DNA from: Planctomycetota bacterium
GTDB lineage: Bacteria > Planctomycetota > Phycisphaerae > Phycisphaerales > UBA1924
Length of the DNA stretch: 64,000 nucleotides
Reading direction: 5' to 3'
Assembly: GCA_030950285.1 (NCBI GenBank)
Contig: JAUZRR010000009.1
Coordinates: 1-64,000, forward strand
The translations under genes and the position numbers were made by a program. Under the pieces are notes generated by a model. It made no database searches, was not told where the DNA came from, and worked only from the letters and a program-made list of their open reading frames with translations. Shown here piece after piece: positions 43,098 through 52,477 of the stretch; position 1 is the first letter of the stretch, and every line of letters starts with the position of its first letter.

Positions 43098-44408
43098 TCA
43101 GGCGAGCAGGTCGTGGACGACGTTGCCGTGGGCGTCGGCGATGCGCGCTTCGAGGCTTGCGAGCTCGGCGCGGAGGGCTGCGAGCGCGGCTTGCTGGTCT
43201 TGGGTGCCGAAGGCGCGGGTGGGCGATTCGTCGTTGCGGTCGGCGTCGGCGGTCTGGTCAAAGAACGCGAAGGCTTCGTAGTACTCGGTCTGGGTGATGG
43301 GGTCGTACTTGTGCGTGTGGCACTCGGCGCAGGTCATGGTCAGGCCGGTGAAGACCTGGAACGTCGTCGCGACCCGGTCTTTGACCGCAGCGACGCGGAA
43401 CTCCTCGTCGTCGGTGCCTCCCTCGTCGTTGTTCATGGTGTTGCGGTGGAAGGCGGTCGCGAGCAGGTCGTCGTCGGTCGGCTCGGGGAGCAGGTCGCCG
43501 GCGAGCTGGGCGATGGTGAACTCGTCGAACGGCATGTCGCTGTTGAACGCGCGGACCACCCAGTCGCGGTAGGGCCAGATGGTGCGGGTGCGGTCGGCTT
43601 CGTAGCCTTTGGTGTCGGCGTAGCGGGCCTGATCGAGCCAGACCCGCGCCCACCGCTCGCCGAAACGGGGGCTTGCGAGCAGACGGTCGACAACGCGCTC
43701 GAAGGCGTCGGGGGCTGAGTCAGCAACGAACGCTTCGACCTCCTCGGGCGTGGGCGGCAGGCCGATCAGATCGAGCGAGACACGGCGGAGGAGTGTCGGA
43801 CGATCGGCGCGGGGTGACGGCGTGAGCCCCTCGGACTCGAGCCTGGCGAGGACAAAGTTGTCGATGTCGTTGTTCGGCCAGGCGGTGTCCTGCACGGCTG
43901 GCGGTGTGCGGGCGAGCACGGGCGCGAACGACCAGTGCCCCTTCCACGGCGCACCCGCGTCGATCCAGCGGCCGATGGTGTCGATCTGCTCGGGCGTGAG
44001 CGCTTTGCCCGAGTCGGGCGGCGGCATGTGGTCGTCGGGGTTTGCTTCGACGATGCGCCGCCAGAGCTCGCTGGCGTCGCGGTCGCCGGGGATGACCGGC
44101 GCGGTGCTGTCCTCGTCGCGCGCTGCGAAGAGCCCCTCGGGAAGATCGAGCCGGAGCGAAGCCTCGCGGGACGAGGGGTCGGGCCCATGGCAGACGAAGC
44201 AGCTTTCCGAGAGGATGGGGCGGATATCGCGGGCGAAGTCGATCGGCGGGGTGTCGGTGTTCTCGGCGTAGGACACCGCACCGAACGTCGCGGCATGACG
44301 GGTCAGGCCGAGCGTGCCGACCAGGAGAAGTACGGCGAGAGCGCCTGCGGAACACGCCAACCGGAGACGGTTTGGCGTGGGGTGTGGCGATCTCTCGGGC
44401 ATGGTCAT
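43098..44408 (-). CDS. PSCyt1-DUF1549 protein, short form lacking DUF1553
   Basis: A 436-residue exported protein with N-terminal helix (LACSAGALAVLLLVGTLGL), a planctomycete cytochrome C domain with heme motif CFVCHGPD, MPPPDSGKALTPEQ, then DUF1549 (NFVLARLESEGLTPSPRADR, FGERWARVWLDQARYADTKG, AECHTHKYDPI). Relatives continue into DUF1553 (about 900-1200 residues; compare 47652-51365), but this one stops right after DUF1549 in VVHDLLA, and repeats follow. It is thus truncated or a natural short form. Its ATG overlaps the previous stop (ATGA), last in a four-gene operon. Confidence 0.8.
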   Translation of the reverse strand: MTMPERSPHPTPNRLRLACSAGALAVLLLVGTLGLTRHAATFGAVSYAENTDTPPIDFARDIRPILSESCFVCHGPDPSSREASLRLDLPEGLFAARDEDSTAPVIPGDRDASELWRRIVEANPDDHMPPPDSGKALTPEQIDTIGRWIDAGAPWKGHWSFAPVLARTPPAVQDTAWPNNDIDNFVLARLESEGLTPSPRADRPTLLRRVSLDLIGLPPTPEEVEAFVADSAPDAFERVVDRLLASPRFGERWARVWLDQARYADTKGYEADRTRTIWPYRDWVVRAFNSDMPFDEFTIAQLAGDLLPEPTDDDLLATAFHRNTMNNDEGGTDDEEFRVAAVKDRVATTFQVFTGLTMTCAECHTHKYDPITQTEYYEAFAFFDQTADADRNDESPTRAFGTQDQQAALAALRAELASLEARIADAHGNVVHDLLA

Positions 44409-46156
44409 TTCGCGGCACATTCCGCGCATGTCTCGCCGGCGAGCCGGGCTTCGACGCAGCAGGGGTGGCCGCATTCGCCGCCCGCGTCGGCGGCGGCTTT
44501 GCAGCAATCAGGGAGAGAAGCCAGCACGACGCGGGGCTCGGCGATGTCTGTGTCTCCTGCTGCATCGGTCTCGGTCGATTGGTCGGCGGGGAACTGCGCG
44601 GGCGCTGCGGTGAGACCGAGATCGACATCCACACTGGGGCGGAGTGCCGCAAACAGTGCGGCGGCCTGGGGCGAGACGCCGGTCTGCCAGAGATAGACAC
44701 TTTCGAGCGCGGACAGATTGGCGATGGTAACAAGTGCGGCGTCGGTGACGGCGGTGCTGTAGAGGTTGAGATAGCGCAGCTGCACAAGCCCGGCGAGGTG
44801 TTCGACGCCTGCGTCGGTGGTCGCGGTGCGTTCGAGATGGAGGCGTTCGAGACGGGCGAACGCGCCGAGCTGGGCGACACCCTCGTCGGTGATCGAGGTG
44901 CCGGCGAGGTTGAGGGAAACGAGCGTCGGCCCGAGCGGTTCGAGCAACGCGAGGTCGGCGTCGGTGACCGATTCGCCGAGCAGGTCGAAGCGGACCTCAA
45001 CCCACGGCTCGTCGGCTGTGAGGGGGATCGCAACGGCGCCGCGTTCGCGCAGCGCGTCGAGCGCGGCGGCTTGCTGCGCGCGGGCGGCGTCGTCAAAGAG
45101 CAAGGGCGGCGGCGCGGTTGCCTCGGGCGCGGGCTCGCCCTCGATCGGGTTGTCTGCTGCGGCAACGATCGGGACGTCGATCCAGACCGCACCCTCGTCG
45201 ATCCATGTTTCGATCAGCGCGATCTGGTCGGGGGTGAGCGGGTCGCCCTTGCCCTCGGGGGGCATGAGGTCTTCGTCGTCGTGCGGCAGTGAAATGCGGA
45301 AGGTGAGTTCGCTGGCGAAGGAATCGCCGGGGATGATGATCTGTTCGTCGGCATCGCGGCTGTCGATCGCGTAAGCGCGGGAGTCGAGGCGGAGGTTCCC
45401 TTTCTTTTTGGTAGGGCCGTGGCACTTGATGCAGTTGTTCTCGAAGATCGGGACGATCTGCGTGGCGAAATCGACCGTGAGCGTCGCGCCCGAGGCTTCG
45501 AGTTCGGCGAGCAGGGCCTGGGTGTCGGGTGGTTCGGGCGCGGGGGTGGGGAAGAGCGCTTCGGTGAGGTAGCCTTCGCCGTAGACCAGCGAGCCGCCCC
45601 AGTGCCCGGCTGCGCCGACAACGCCTGCGGCCAGGACGAGGGTGACGCGGTAGAGCCCGGTCATGGCGCGGGCTTTGCCCGTCGCACCGATGAGCCCGCC
45701 GATGAGCGCGACGCCCGCGAGCGACGCGGCGACGATGCCGAGCCAACGGTGGGTCTCCATGAGGTCAGCGACGCCCGAGCCGTGGGACTCGAGATCGGCG
45801 TTGAGCCAACCCGCCCACGCGGCGGCCCCAGCGCCGAGCGCGCCAACCACAACGCACGCGAGCGCGGCGGGGTTTGGTTTGTCGCGGTCGCGGTCGCGGC
45901 GGAGGACGATCGAGATACACTCGAACATCACTCCCGCGATGAGCAGGGCGATGGGGAAGTGGACGAGCACGGGGTGCATGCGCCCGAGGGCGCGGGGGAG
46001 ATTGGCGACGAGATCGGCCGCAGCGGAGGTGCTGGCGGTGTCAACACTCGCGCTTGCCGCGGCGGCGGCCGCGGCGAGAGCATCCGGAGCCCCGGCCCCA
46101 AATGCAAGAAGCGTCGCAGCGGCCAGGAGAAGTTTGCGCGTGCAAGATCGTGTCAT
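44405..46156 (-). CDS. DUF2231 - planctomycete cytochrome C - leucine-rich repeat protein
   Basis: A 583-residue membrane protein. Residues 1-30 are a signal or first helix; 55-190 form DUF2231 ([20 protein letters not shown], several more helices). A cytochrome c-like domain has [19 protein letters not shown] and [23 protein letters not shown]-like units follow ([55 protein letters not shown]), and the C-terminus is Cys-rich ([25 protein letters not shown]). Start and stop each overlap the neighbours by 4 bp. Probably part of an envelope redox complex; role inferred only. Confidence 0.85.
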   Translation of the reverse strand: MTRSCTRKLLLAAATLLAFGAGAPDALAAAAAAASASVDTASTSAAADLVANLPRALGRMHPVLVHFPIALLIAGVMFECISIVLRRDRDRDKPNPAALACVVVGALGAGAAAWAGWLNADLESHGSGVADLMETHRWLGIVAASLAGVALIGGLIGATGKARAMTGLYRVTLVLAAGVVGAAGHWGGSLVYGEGYLTEALFPTPAPEPPDTQALLAELEASGATLTVDFATQIVPIFENNCIKCHGPTKKKGNLRLDSRAYAIDSRDADEQIIIPGDSFASELTFRISLPHDDEDLMPPEGKGDPLTPDQIALIETWIDEGAVWIDVPIVAAADNPIEGEPAPEATAPPPLLFDDAARAQQAAALDALRERGAVAIPLTADEPWVEVRFDLLGESVTDADLALLEPLGPTLVSLNLAGTSITDEGVAQLGAFARLERLHLERTATTDAGVEHLAGLVQLRYLNLYSTAVTDAALVTIANLSALESVYLWQTGVSPQAAALFAALRPSVDVDLGLTAAPAQFPADQSTETDAAGDTDIAEPRVVLASLPDCCKAAADAGGECGHPCCVEARLAGETCAECAAK

Positions 46157-47655
46157 GCAAGGATGTCCTTGACCACCGAGCCGTGGACATCGGTGAGCCG
46201 GAAGTCGCGGCCTTGGAACGGGTAGGTCAGGCGGGTGTGGTCCATGCCCAGGCAGTGGAGGATCGTGGCGTTGAGGTCGTGGACGTGGACGGGGTTTTCG
46301 AGAATGTTATATGAGAAGTCGTCGGTGCGGCCGTAGGTGATGCCGGGTTTGATCCCGCCGCCGGCGAGCCAGACGGTGAAGCAGCGCGGGTGGTGGTCGC
46401 GGCCGTAGTCGGTCTCGGTGAGTGCGCCTTGTGAATAGATAGTTCGGCCGAACTCACCGCCCCAGACCACGAGGGTGTCGTCGAGCAAGCCGCGGCGTTT
46501 GAGGTCGATCACGAGCGCGGCGGAGGCTCGGTCGGTGTCGCCGCACTGGAGGCGGATGTCGGCGGGCAGGTTGCCGTGCTGGTCCCACCCGCGGTGGTAG
46601 AGCTGGATAAAGCGGACGCCGCGTTCGGCGAGTCGGCGGGCGAGGAGGCAGTTGGCCGCGAACGTGCCGGGCGTGCGGGCGCTTTTGCCGTAGAGCTCGA
46701 AGGTGGTGTCGGGCTCTTGGGAAAGGTCGGTAAGATCGGGCACCGAGGCCTGCATGCGGAACGCCATCTCGCCGGCGGCGATGCGTGCGTTGATCTCGGG
46801 GTCGCCGAGGCGTTGGAACTGGCGCGAGTTCAGTTTGGCGATCGCGTCGAGCGCGCGGCGTCGGCTCTGTCGGTCGACACCGGCGGGGTTGGAGAGGTAG
46901 AGCACCGGGTCGCCCGAGCCACGGAACTGGACGCCCTGGTGCTCGCTTGGCAAGAAGCCGGTGCCCCAGAGGCGGGAGAAGAGGGCCTGGCTTGCGCGTT
47001 GGGCGCTGCCTTGACTTATAAGAACGATGAAGCCGGGCAGGTCGGCGTTTTCGGTGCCCAGCCCATAGCTGAGCCACGCGCCCATGCTTGGTCGGCCGGG
47101 GATCTGTGAGCCGGTCTGCATGAAGGTGATGCCGGGATCGTGGTTGATCGCGTCGGTGTGGACGCTCTTGATGAAACAGAGATCGTCAGCGATGGAGGCG
47201 GTATGGGGCATGAGGTCGCTGACCCACGCGCGGCTGTTGCCGTGCTGGGCGAAGTTGAACGCGGTGGGCGCGACCGGGAAGCTGGCCTGGCCCGAGGTCA
47301 TGGTGGTGAGGCGTTGACCCTTGCGGATGCTCTCGGGAAGTTCGGTGTTGAAGTATTCGCGCATACGCGGCTTGTGGTCGAAAAGGTCCAGCTGGGAGGG
47401 CGCGCCGGACTGGAAGAGATAGATGACACGTTTGGCTCGCGGAACGAAGTGTGGACCGAGTTGCGGGCTTCGTGCGTCGGCGTTGTTTGTTATGTTTGAG
47501 GCTGCCGAGAGCAGATTCGGGTTGAGCAGCGATGCCAGAGCTGCCGCACCAATGCCCGAAGCGGCCCGACGAAAGAACTGCCTGCGGGTATCGAGGATTC
47601 GCTGTTCCCAGTGCGGGTCCATGGGAGTCGGACTGTTCGGGTAGGGTGTGCTCAC
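46153..47655 (-). CDS. DUF1501 protein with Tat-type signal
   Basis: A 500-residue protein of the sulfatase/alkaline phosphatase-like DUF1501 family: [77 protein letters not shown] and [20 protein letters not shown]. The N-terminus [19 protein letters not shown] is a twin-arginine export signal. GTG 47655 is chosen because it overlaps the previous stop as GTGA, while ATG 47622 has no ribosome site. DUF1501 genes nearly always pair with PSCyt1/DUF1549/DUF1553 genes, as here; their biochemical job is unknown. Confidence 0.9.
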   Translation of the reverse strand: MSTPYPNSPTPMDPHWEQRILDTRRQFFRRAASGIGAAALASLLNPNLLSAASNITNNADARSPQLGPHFVPRAKRVIYLFQSGAPSQLDLFDHKPRMREYFNTELPESIRKGQRLTTMTSGQASFPVAPTAFNFAQHGNSRAWVSDLMPHTASIADDLCFIKSVHTDAINHDPGITFMQTGSQIPGRPSMGAWLSYGLGTENADLPGFIVLISQGSAQRASQALFSRLWGTGFLPSEHQGVQFRGSGDPVLYLSNPAGVDRQSRRRALDAIAKLNSRQFQRLGDPEINARIAAGEMAFRMQASVPDLTDLSQEPDTTFELYGKSARTPGTFAANCLLARRLAERGVRFIQLYHRGWDQHGNLPADIRLQCGDTDRASAALVIDLKRRGLLDDTLVVWGGEFGRTIYSQGALTETDYGRDHHPRCFTVWLAGGGIKPGITYGRTDDFSYNILENPVHVHDLNATILHCLGMDHTRLTYPFQGRDFRLTDVHGSVVKDILA

Positions 47656-50600
47656 TTGTTGATTGCCTCGTCGAGGGTCAGGATAACGCTGGCGACGCTG
47701 GTCATCGCGGCGTGGGCTGCGGGGTCGAGCGATTCGTCGCGGGGCTCTGCGCCGACCGCGAGCAGCGCGAGCGCGTCGAACGTCTGTTGCTGGTAATGCT
47801 CGAACTCGACCCTGTACAACTCTCTCAGGATGTCGAGCTCCGCAGCATCGGGCGTTCGGGAGGTAAGCAGTCGGAACGCCATGGTGAGTTGCGCCTCGGG
47901 CTGGGGCTCGGCGCGCAGCACGCGCCTTGCGAGGACGCGGGCCGCTTCGACAAACTGCGGGTCGTTGAGCAGCACGAGCGCCTGCATCGGGGTGTTGGTG
48001 CGTGAGCGGCGGACGGTGCACGCTTCGCGCGTCGGTGCGTCGAATGCGGTCATGTTGGGCGGCGGGCTGGTGCGTTTCCAGTAGGTGTACATGCTGCGGC
48101 GGAAGCGGGCTTGCCCTTCGTCGGGCGTGTAGTTTGCGGTGTCGCTGTCGGTGTACCCGACGTCGGCCCAGAGTCCGTCGGGCTGCTCGGGCTTGACCGA
48201 CGGGCCGCCGAGCGTTTCGTTGAGCAGGCCGCTGGCGAGGAGGGCCTGGTCGCGGATTTCCTCGGCTTCGAGCCTGAAGCGCGGCCCGCGGGCGAGCAGC
48301 CGGTTCTCGGGATCGTGCGCAAGCGTTTCGGGAGTCACCTCTGCCCGTTGTTGGTAGGTCTGGCTTGTCGCGATGAGGCGGAGCATGTGCTTGACGTCCC
48401 AGCCGGATTCGACAAACTCGACCGCGAGCCAGTCGAGGAGGTCGGCATGGCTCGGCCAGTCGCCCTGGCTGCCGAAGTCCTCAGCGGTCTTGACCAGCCC
48501 GGTGCCGAACATTTGTTGCCAGAGGCGGTTGACGGTCACGCGAGCCGTCAACGGGTGCTCGGGCGAGACCAGCCAGCGGGCAAATCCGAGGCGGTTGCGG
48601 GGCGCATCTTCGGCGAGCGGGGGAAGAGCCGCGGGCACATCGGGAAATATCTCTTCACGAGGTGAAGCGTAATCACCGCGTTCCAGTCGGTAGGTCGGGC
48701 GGACCTCCTCACGCTCTTCCATCACGAGCGTGAGGGGGAGCATCGTTTCGTAGTCAGCCCGCTCGGCGGTGACTGTGTCGAGTTCGGTTGCCAAAGCACG
48801 CATGACCGGGGAGCGTGTGCTGCGGTAGTAACGGCGGAGGGTGCGTGCCTGCTCGTCGGTCAGCGCTTCGGCGGTGATGAGCGGGAGCATGCGGAGCGCA
48901 TCACTGCCCGAAGTCTCGTCGGCCTGAAAGGAGAACCCGTATCCGCCGCCGAAGTTGGCGATCTTGAGGAGCAGTGTGTTCTCACCGGCATCGAGGTCGA
49001 TCTCGACGCGGTCCTGATCGGCTGCGACCGCGCGGGCGACGTTGTTCTCGTGGACGAGCACGCCGTTGCACCAGACCTTGATCGCGTCGTCGCTGCCGAG
49101 CGAAAGGGTGAGCTTGCGCGGCGTGCCGGCGTAGATGGTGCGGGTGAGGTAGGTCGCGGAGACTTCGCCTGCGAGCGTGTGGGTCTGGCCGTCGGTCCAC
49201 TCGGGGTGGATGGTCCATGCAAGGTTGCTTTGGTAGGTCGCGGTGGTGTCGATGATTTTTCCTGAATCAATCGCAAGTTCCGGGCCGAAGGGGGTGGCAA
49301 ACGCGGCGTCTGGGTCGGCCGCGGGGAACGGCCCGGCCGCGTGCCACGTCCCCAGCCCGACGGGCAGGACCGACTCGCGGATCGCGGCGTCGCCCGAGAT
49401 TGCGAGGCGCACGCGCCCGATCGCGTGGCCCGGGAAGTGCGTCTGGAAACGGAGGGTGGTGCGCAGCTCGGTGCCGCCTGCAAACCCGAAGGGCTCGGCG
49501 GCGGCGAAGACCGCGAGACGATCTTCGCGGCGGGTCATGCCGTCCACCGCCCAGCCGTTGGTCTCGTCAATGATGCTGTCGATCGCGGCGGTGACGGGGT
49601 AGGGGCCGTTCATCTGCTGGTGGTCGGCTGCCGCGGCAACGAGCCTGATCGGCGTCCACTCGGCGTTGTCATCGCCAGCGGGTCGTGCTTCGAGTTCGAT
49701 CTCGCTGAGGACGAAGTTGGCGTTGTCAGCACGACCCGCGCCCGCGTGGGGCAGCGTGTCGTGCGTGAGCGCTTCAAGGCGGAGGAGGCTGAGATTAGTC
49801 GCGTCCGTGCGGGTGATGATCTGGTAGGTGTCGCGGTCGGGGTTGTCGCCCTTGGCGAGGACGGAGCGGTCGTCGAGTGTGTGCAGGGCCGAGCCGCCGG
49901 TGGAAGAAACGCTTGATACTTCGGGGACGATCCACCCTTCTGCCCAATCGGCGGCGGCTTGGCTCTGCCACGCTTCCTGCGCCGCGTCGATCTCGGGCGA
50001 GGGACCGTCGAGTTCGGCTTTGATCTGCGCGATCCGCTCGTCCATCGCGTCGAGTGCGGCCGCTTGCGCATCGCTGGGGACACGGACGAAGGGCGCCCAG
50101 TCGGCGCGGTTGCCGTCCATGGGGTTTTCGGTGGTGTTGTTGAAGAACGCGAAGAGTTCGTAGTACTCGTCGTGGCGGATCGGGTCGAACTTGTGGTCGT
50201 GGCAGTGCGCGCAGTTGAGGGTGAGCCCGAGCCAGACGGTGCCGGTGGTTGCGACGCGGTCGGCGACGTTGTTCATCTGCACCTCGGCGACGATGACGCC
50301 GCCCTCGTTGGTCGAGACGTGGTTGCGGTTGAACCCGGTCGCGACGAGCTGGTCGCGGGTGGGTTCGGGGAGCAGGTCGCCGGCGAGTTGTTCGATGGTG
50401 AACCGGTCGAAGGGCATGTTGGAGTTGAAGGCGCAGATGACCCAGTCGCGCCACGGCCACATCTGGCGGGCGTTGTCCAGGTGCAGGCCGTGGGTGTCGC
50501 CGTAGCGGGCGGCGTCGAGCCAGTGCCGCGCCATGTGCTCGCCGTACCGGGGCGAGGCGAGCAGTCGATCGACCGCGCGGGCGAATGCCTCGGGCGAGTC

Positions 50601-51365
50601 GTCCGCGAGCAGCTGGTCGATCTCGGCGGGGCTGGGGGGCAGGCCGGTCAGGTCAAAGCTCGCGCGGCGGAGGAGGGTCTCGGGGCCGGCACGGGGCGAA
50701 GGTTCGAGCCCTTCGGTCCGGAGCCTGGCGAGCACGAAGCGGTCGATGGGGTGGTCGCCCCATGAGCCGGTTCCGGGCGTGGTCGTTGTTGCGGCTGTGG
50801 TTGCGGCTTGGAAACCTTCGAGAACGTCAGGAAGCTCCGGCCGCACCGGAGGCACGAACGACCAGTGCTGCTGATACTCGGCGCCCGACTCGATCCAGCG
50901 GCGGAGGGTCTCGATCTGTTCGGGGTTCAGCGGCTTGCCGACCTCGACGGGGGGCATGAGCGAGTCGGGATCGGGATGCGTGATTCGTCGGAGGATCTCG
51001 CTGGCGTCGGGGTCACCGGGCACGATGGCGCGGACGCCCGACTCAAGCTGGGCGAGCGCCTCGTCGCGCTTGTCGAGGCGGAGGCCGGCTTCGCGCGAGG
51101 CCGAGTCCGGGCCGTGGCACTGGTAGCAGTGGTTGGAGAGGATCGGGCGGACGTCACGGTTGAAAAGGGGAGGGTCGGCAGCGTCGTCGAGTACACCCTT
51201 GCCGGCGGTTGATGCGATGCCTGGGTACGGCGCGCCCAGACGAACGCCGCCGCTGGCGCCGAGGCTCCCGGCGATGGTGAGCAGGCCGGCACTCGCCGCT
51301 GCGATGCAGACAAAGACGCCACGCACCCGCGGGCGGCGGGTGGTCGGTGTGTGAGAGGCCAGCAT
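47652..51365 (-). CDS. PSCyt1-DUF1549-DUF1553 protein (planctomycete surface cytochrome family)
   Basis: A 1237-residue exported protein. N-terminal helix [17 protein letters not shown], cytochrome C motif [42 protein letters not shown]1549 ([53 protein letters not shown]), a central insert with a PA14/CBM-like jelly roll ([34 protein letters not shown]), then DUF1553 ([60 protein letters not shown]). First gene of the overlapping operon. Confidence 0.92.
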   Translation of the reverse strand: MLASHTPTTRRPRVRGVFVCIAAASAGLLTIAGSLGASGGVRLGAPYPGIASTAGKGVLDDAADPPLFNRDVRPILSNHCYQCHGPDSASREAGLRLDKRDEALAQLESGVRAIVPGDPDASEILRRITHPDPDSLMPPVEVGKPLNPEQIETLRRWIESGAEYQQHWSFVPPVRPELPDVLEGFQAATTAATTTTPGTGSWGDHPIDRFVLARLRTEGLEPSPRAGPETLLRRASFDLTGLPPSPAEIDQLLADDSPEAFARAVDRLLASPRYGEHMARHWLDAARYGDTHGLHLDNARQMWPWRDWVICAFNSNMPFDRFTIEQLAGDLLPEPTRDQLVATGFNRNHVSTNEGGVIVAEVQMNNVADRVATTGTVWLGLTLNCAHCHDHKFDPIRHDEYYELFAFFNNTTENPMDGNRADWAPFVRVPSDAQAAALDAMDERIAQIKAELDGPSPEIDAAQEAWQSQAAADWAEGWIVPEVSSVSSTGGSALHTLDDRSVLAKGDNPDRDTYQIITRTDATNLSLLRLEALTHDTLPHAGAGRADNANFVLSEIELEARPAGDDNAEWTPIRLVAAAADHQQMNGPYPVTAAIDSIIDETNGWAVDGMTRREDRLAVFAAAEPFGFAGGTELRTTLRFQTHFPGHAIGRVRLAISGDAAIRESVLPVGLGTWHAAGPFPAADPDAAFATPFGPELAIDSGKIIDTTATYQSNLAWTIHPEWTDGQTHTLAGEVSATYLTRTIYAGTPRKLTLSLGSDDAIKVWCNGVLVHENNVARAVAADQDRVEIDLDAGENTLLLKIANFGGGYGFSFQADETSGSDALRMLPLITAEALTDEQARTLRRYYRSTRSPVMRALATELDTVTAERADYETMLPLTLVMEEREEVRPTYRLERGDYASPREEIFPDVPAALPPLAEDAPRNRLGFARWLVSPEHPLTARVTVNRLWQQMFGTGLVKTAEDFGSQGDWPSHADLLDWLAVEFVESGWDVKHMLRLIATSQTYQQRAEVTPETLAHDPENRLLARGPRFRLEAEEIRDQALLASGLLNETLGGPSVKPEQPDGLWADVGYTDSDTANYTPDEGQARFRRSMYTYWKRTSPPPNMTAFDAPTREACTVRRSRTNTPMQALVLLNDPQFVEAARVLARRVLRAEPQPEAQLTMAFRLLTSRTPDAAELDILRELYRVEFEHYQQQTFDALALLAVGAEPRDESLDPAAHAAMTSVASVILTLDEAINK

Positions 51366-51569
51366 GTGCTGAATCTACCGGCAAACGCCGCGCCGGGCAA
51401 GGGCAGAACGCGGATATCCGGTGCATTTGGAGCGGCGTGAATCAGAACAGGACACTCGAAGGTGTGCCCGTGCGCGCGGCGGCGTTGCCGAGGCGGGTTG
51501 GGGTTCCTACCTTCGCAAAGAGTGCGCGGCCGGAGGATCCGGCTTTGAGATATCCGGAGGGAGCCGAAC

Positions 51570-52379
51570 ATGGGCGTATTTACGACTGTCGGACGTTTGT
51601 TCAAGCCGCAGCAGGCGAAGGTCAACATCCACCCCAAACCCTCGGCATCCAAGGGGCAGAACCCAGAGCCGATGGTGACCGGGCGTCCACACGAGGCCCC
51701 CGCGGCAGCGGCTCGAGCGGGCAAGCCTCCCAAACCGATCGCGATTGATCTGCACGTCGAGGACGATCCCGACGCCGAGCTTGAGGGGTTTGATCCCGGG
51801 CGCGAGCCGTTGCCCGAGGTCAAGCCGCCGCGCTCGAGGCAGGAGTTGATCGCCGAGCTTCAACGGAACTATCAGGAGGTGCTCGGCATCGTCCGCAAGG
51901 TCGATACCCACCTCGACGAACAGGGGCAGCGGGCCGGGCGGATGGCGGAGATCGCCGAGCGGTTTCCGGCCGCCGCTGACGACCTTGCCCACCTGCGCGC
52001 GCGGCAGGACTCGGTCCACGAGGCGCTTGAAGCGGTGGCGCTCTCGCTGCGGGAACGTGACGAGTCGATCGCCGCGGGCCAGCACGCGACCAACGACAGG
52101 CTCGAAGAGATCCGTGGGCTGATGGCCGAGTCGTCGGAATCAGAACGGCAGCTCGTCGGGTCACTCGTCGAGTTCCGCGACATGATGGGCGGCATGAGCG
52201 CCGCGACCGAACGGCTTGCTGAGGCGGTCCAGCGGATCGAATCGCGCGAGACCGAACGGGTCAACGAGGTCGTCGGCGCGATCAAGGAAATCCGCAGCAG
52301 CGTCGTTGCGATCGGCATCATCGCAGCGTGCTGTGCGGTGGTCGCGATCGCGATCGGGTTTGTGGCGTTGGCTTTGTAG
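51570..52379 (+). CDS. Coiled-coil protein with C-terminal membrane anchor
   Basis: A 269-residue protein, ATG preceded by GGAGGGAG. Residues 1-100 are Pro/Lys-rich and disordered; 95-235 form a long heptad-rich helix (ELQRNYQEVLGIVRKVDTHL, RLEEIRGLMAESSESERQLV, ERLAEAVQRIESRETERVNE); the last 22 residues are a hydrophobic helix (VVAIGIIAACCAVVAIAIGF). A tail-anchored cytoplasmic coiled coil is likely. No sequence family recognised. It converges on the kinase gene across repeat family A. Confidence 0.75.
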   Translation: MGVFTTVGRLFKPQQAKVNIHPKPSASKGQNPEPMVTGRPHEAPAAAARAGKPPKPIAIDLHVEDDPDAELEGFDPGREPLPEVKPPRSRQELIAELQRNYQEVLGIVRKVDTHLDEQGQRAGRMAEIAERFPAAADDLAHLRARQDSVHEALEAVALSLRERDESIAAGQHATNDRLEEIRGLMAESSESERQLVGSLVEFRDMMGGMSAATERLAEAVQRIESRETERVNEVVGAIKEIRSSVVAIGIIAACCAVVAIAIGFVALAL

Positions 52380-52424
52380 AGCACACCGGACAGGTGTGAC
52401 TCTTTGCGCGGGTGTGGTTGCCTT

Positions 52425-52477
52425 GTCCCTTCGCTTGCGCGAGGGGCTCTGTCACTCTTGCTCGCGCGAGGGGCTCT
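52425..52477. repeat. Family A, one full and one partial direct copy
   Basis: A full copy at 52425-52450 (CTTCGCTTGCGCGAGGGG) and a 5'-truncated copy at 52456-52477 (CTCGCGCGAGGGGCTCT) in the same direction. The second runs into the kinase gene: its terminal CTCTA supplies the TAG stop codon (52476-52478). Confidence 0.85.
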
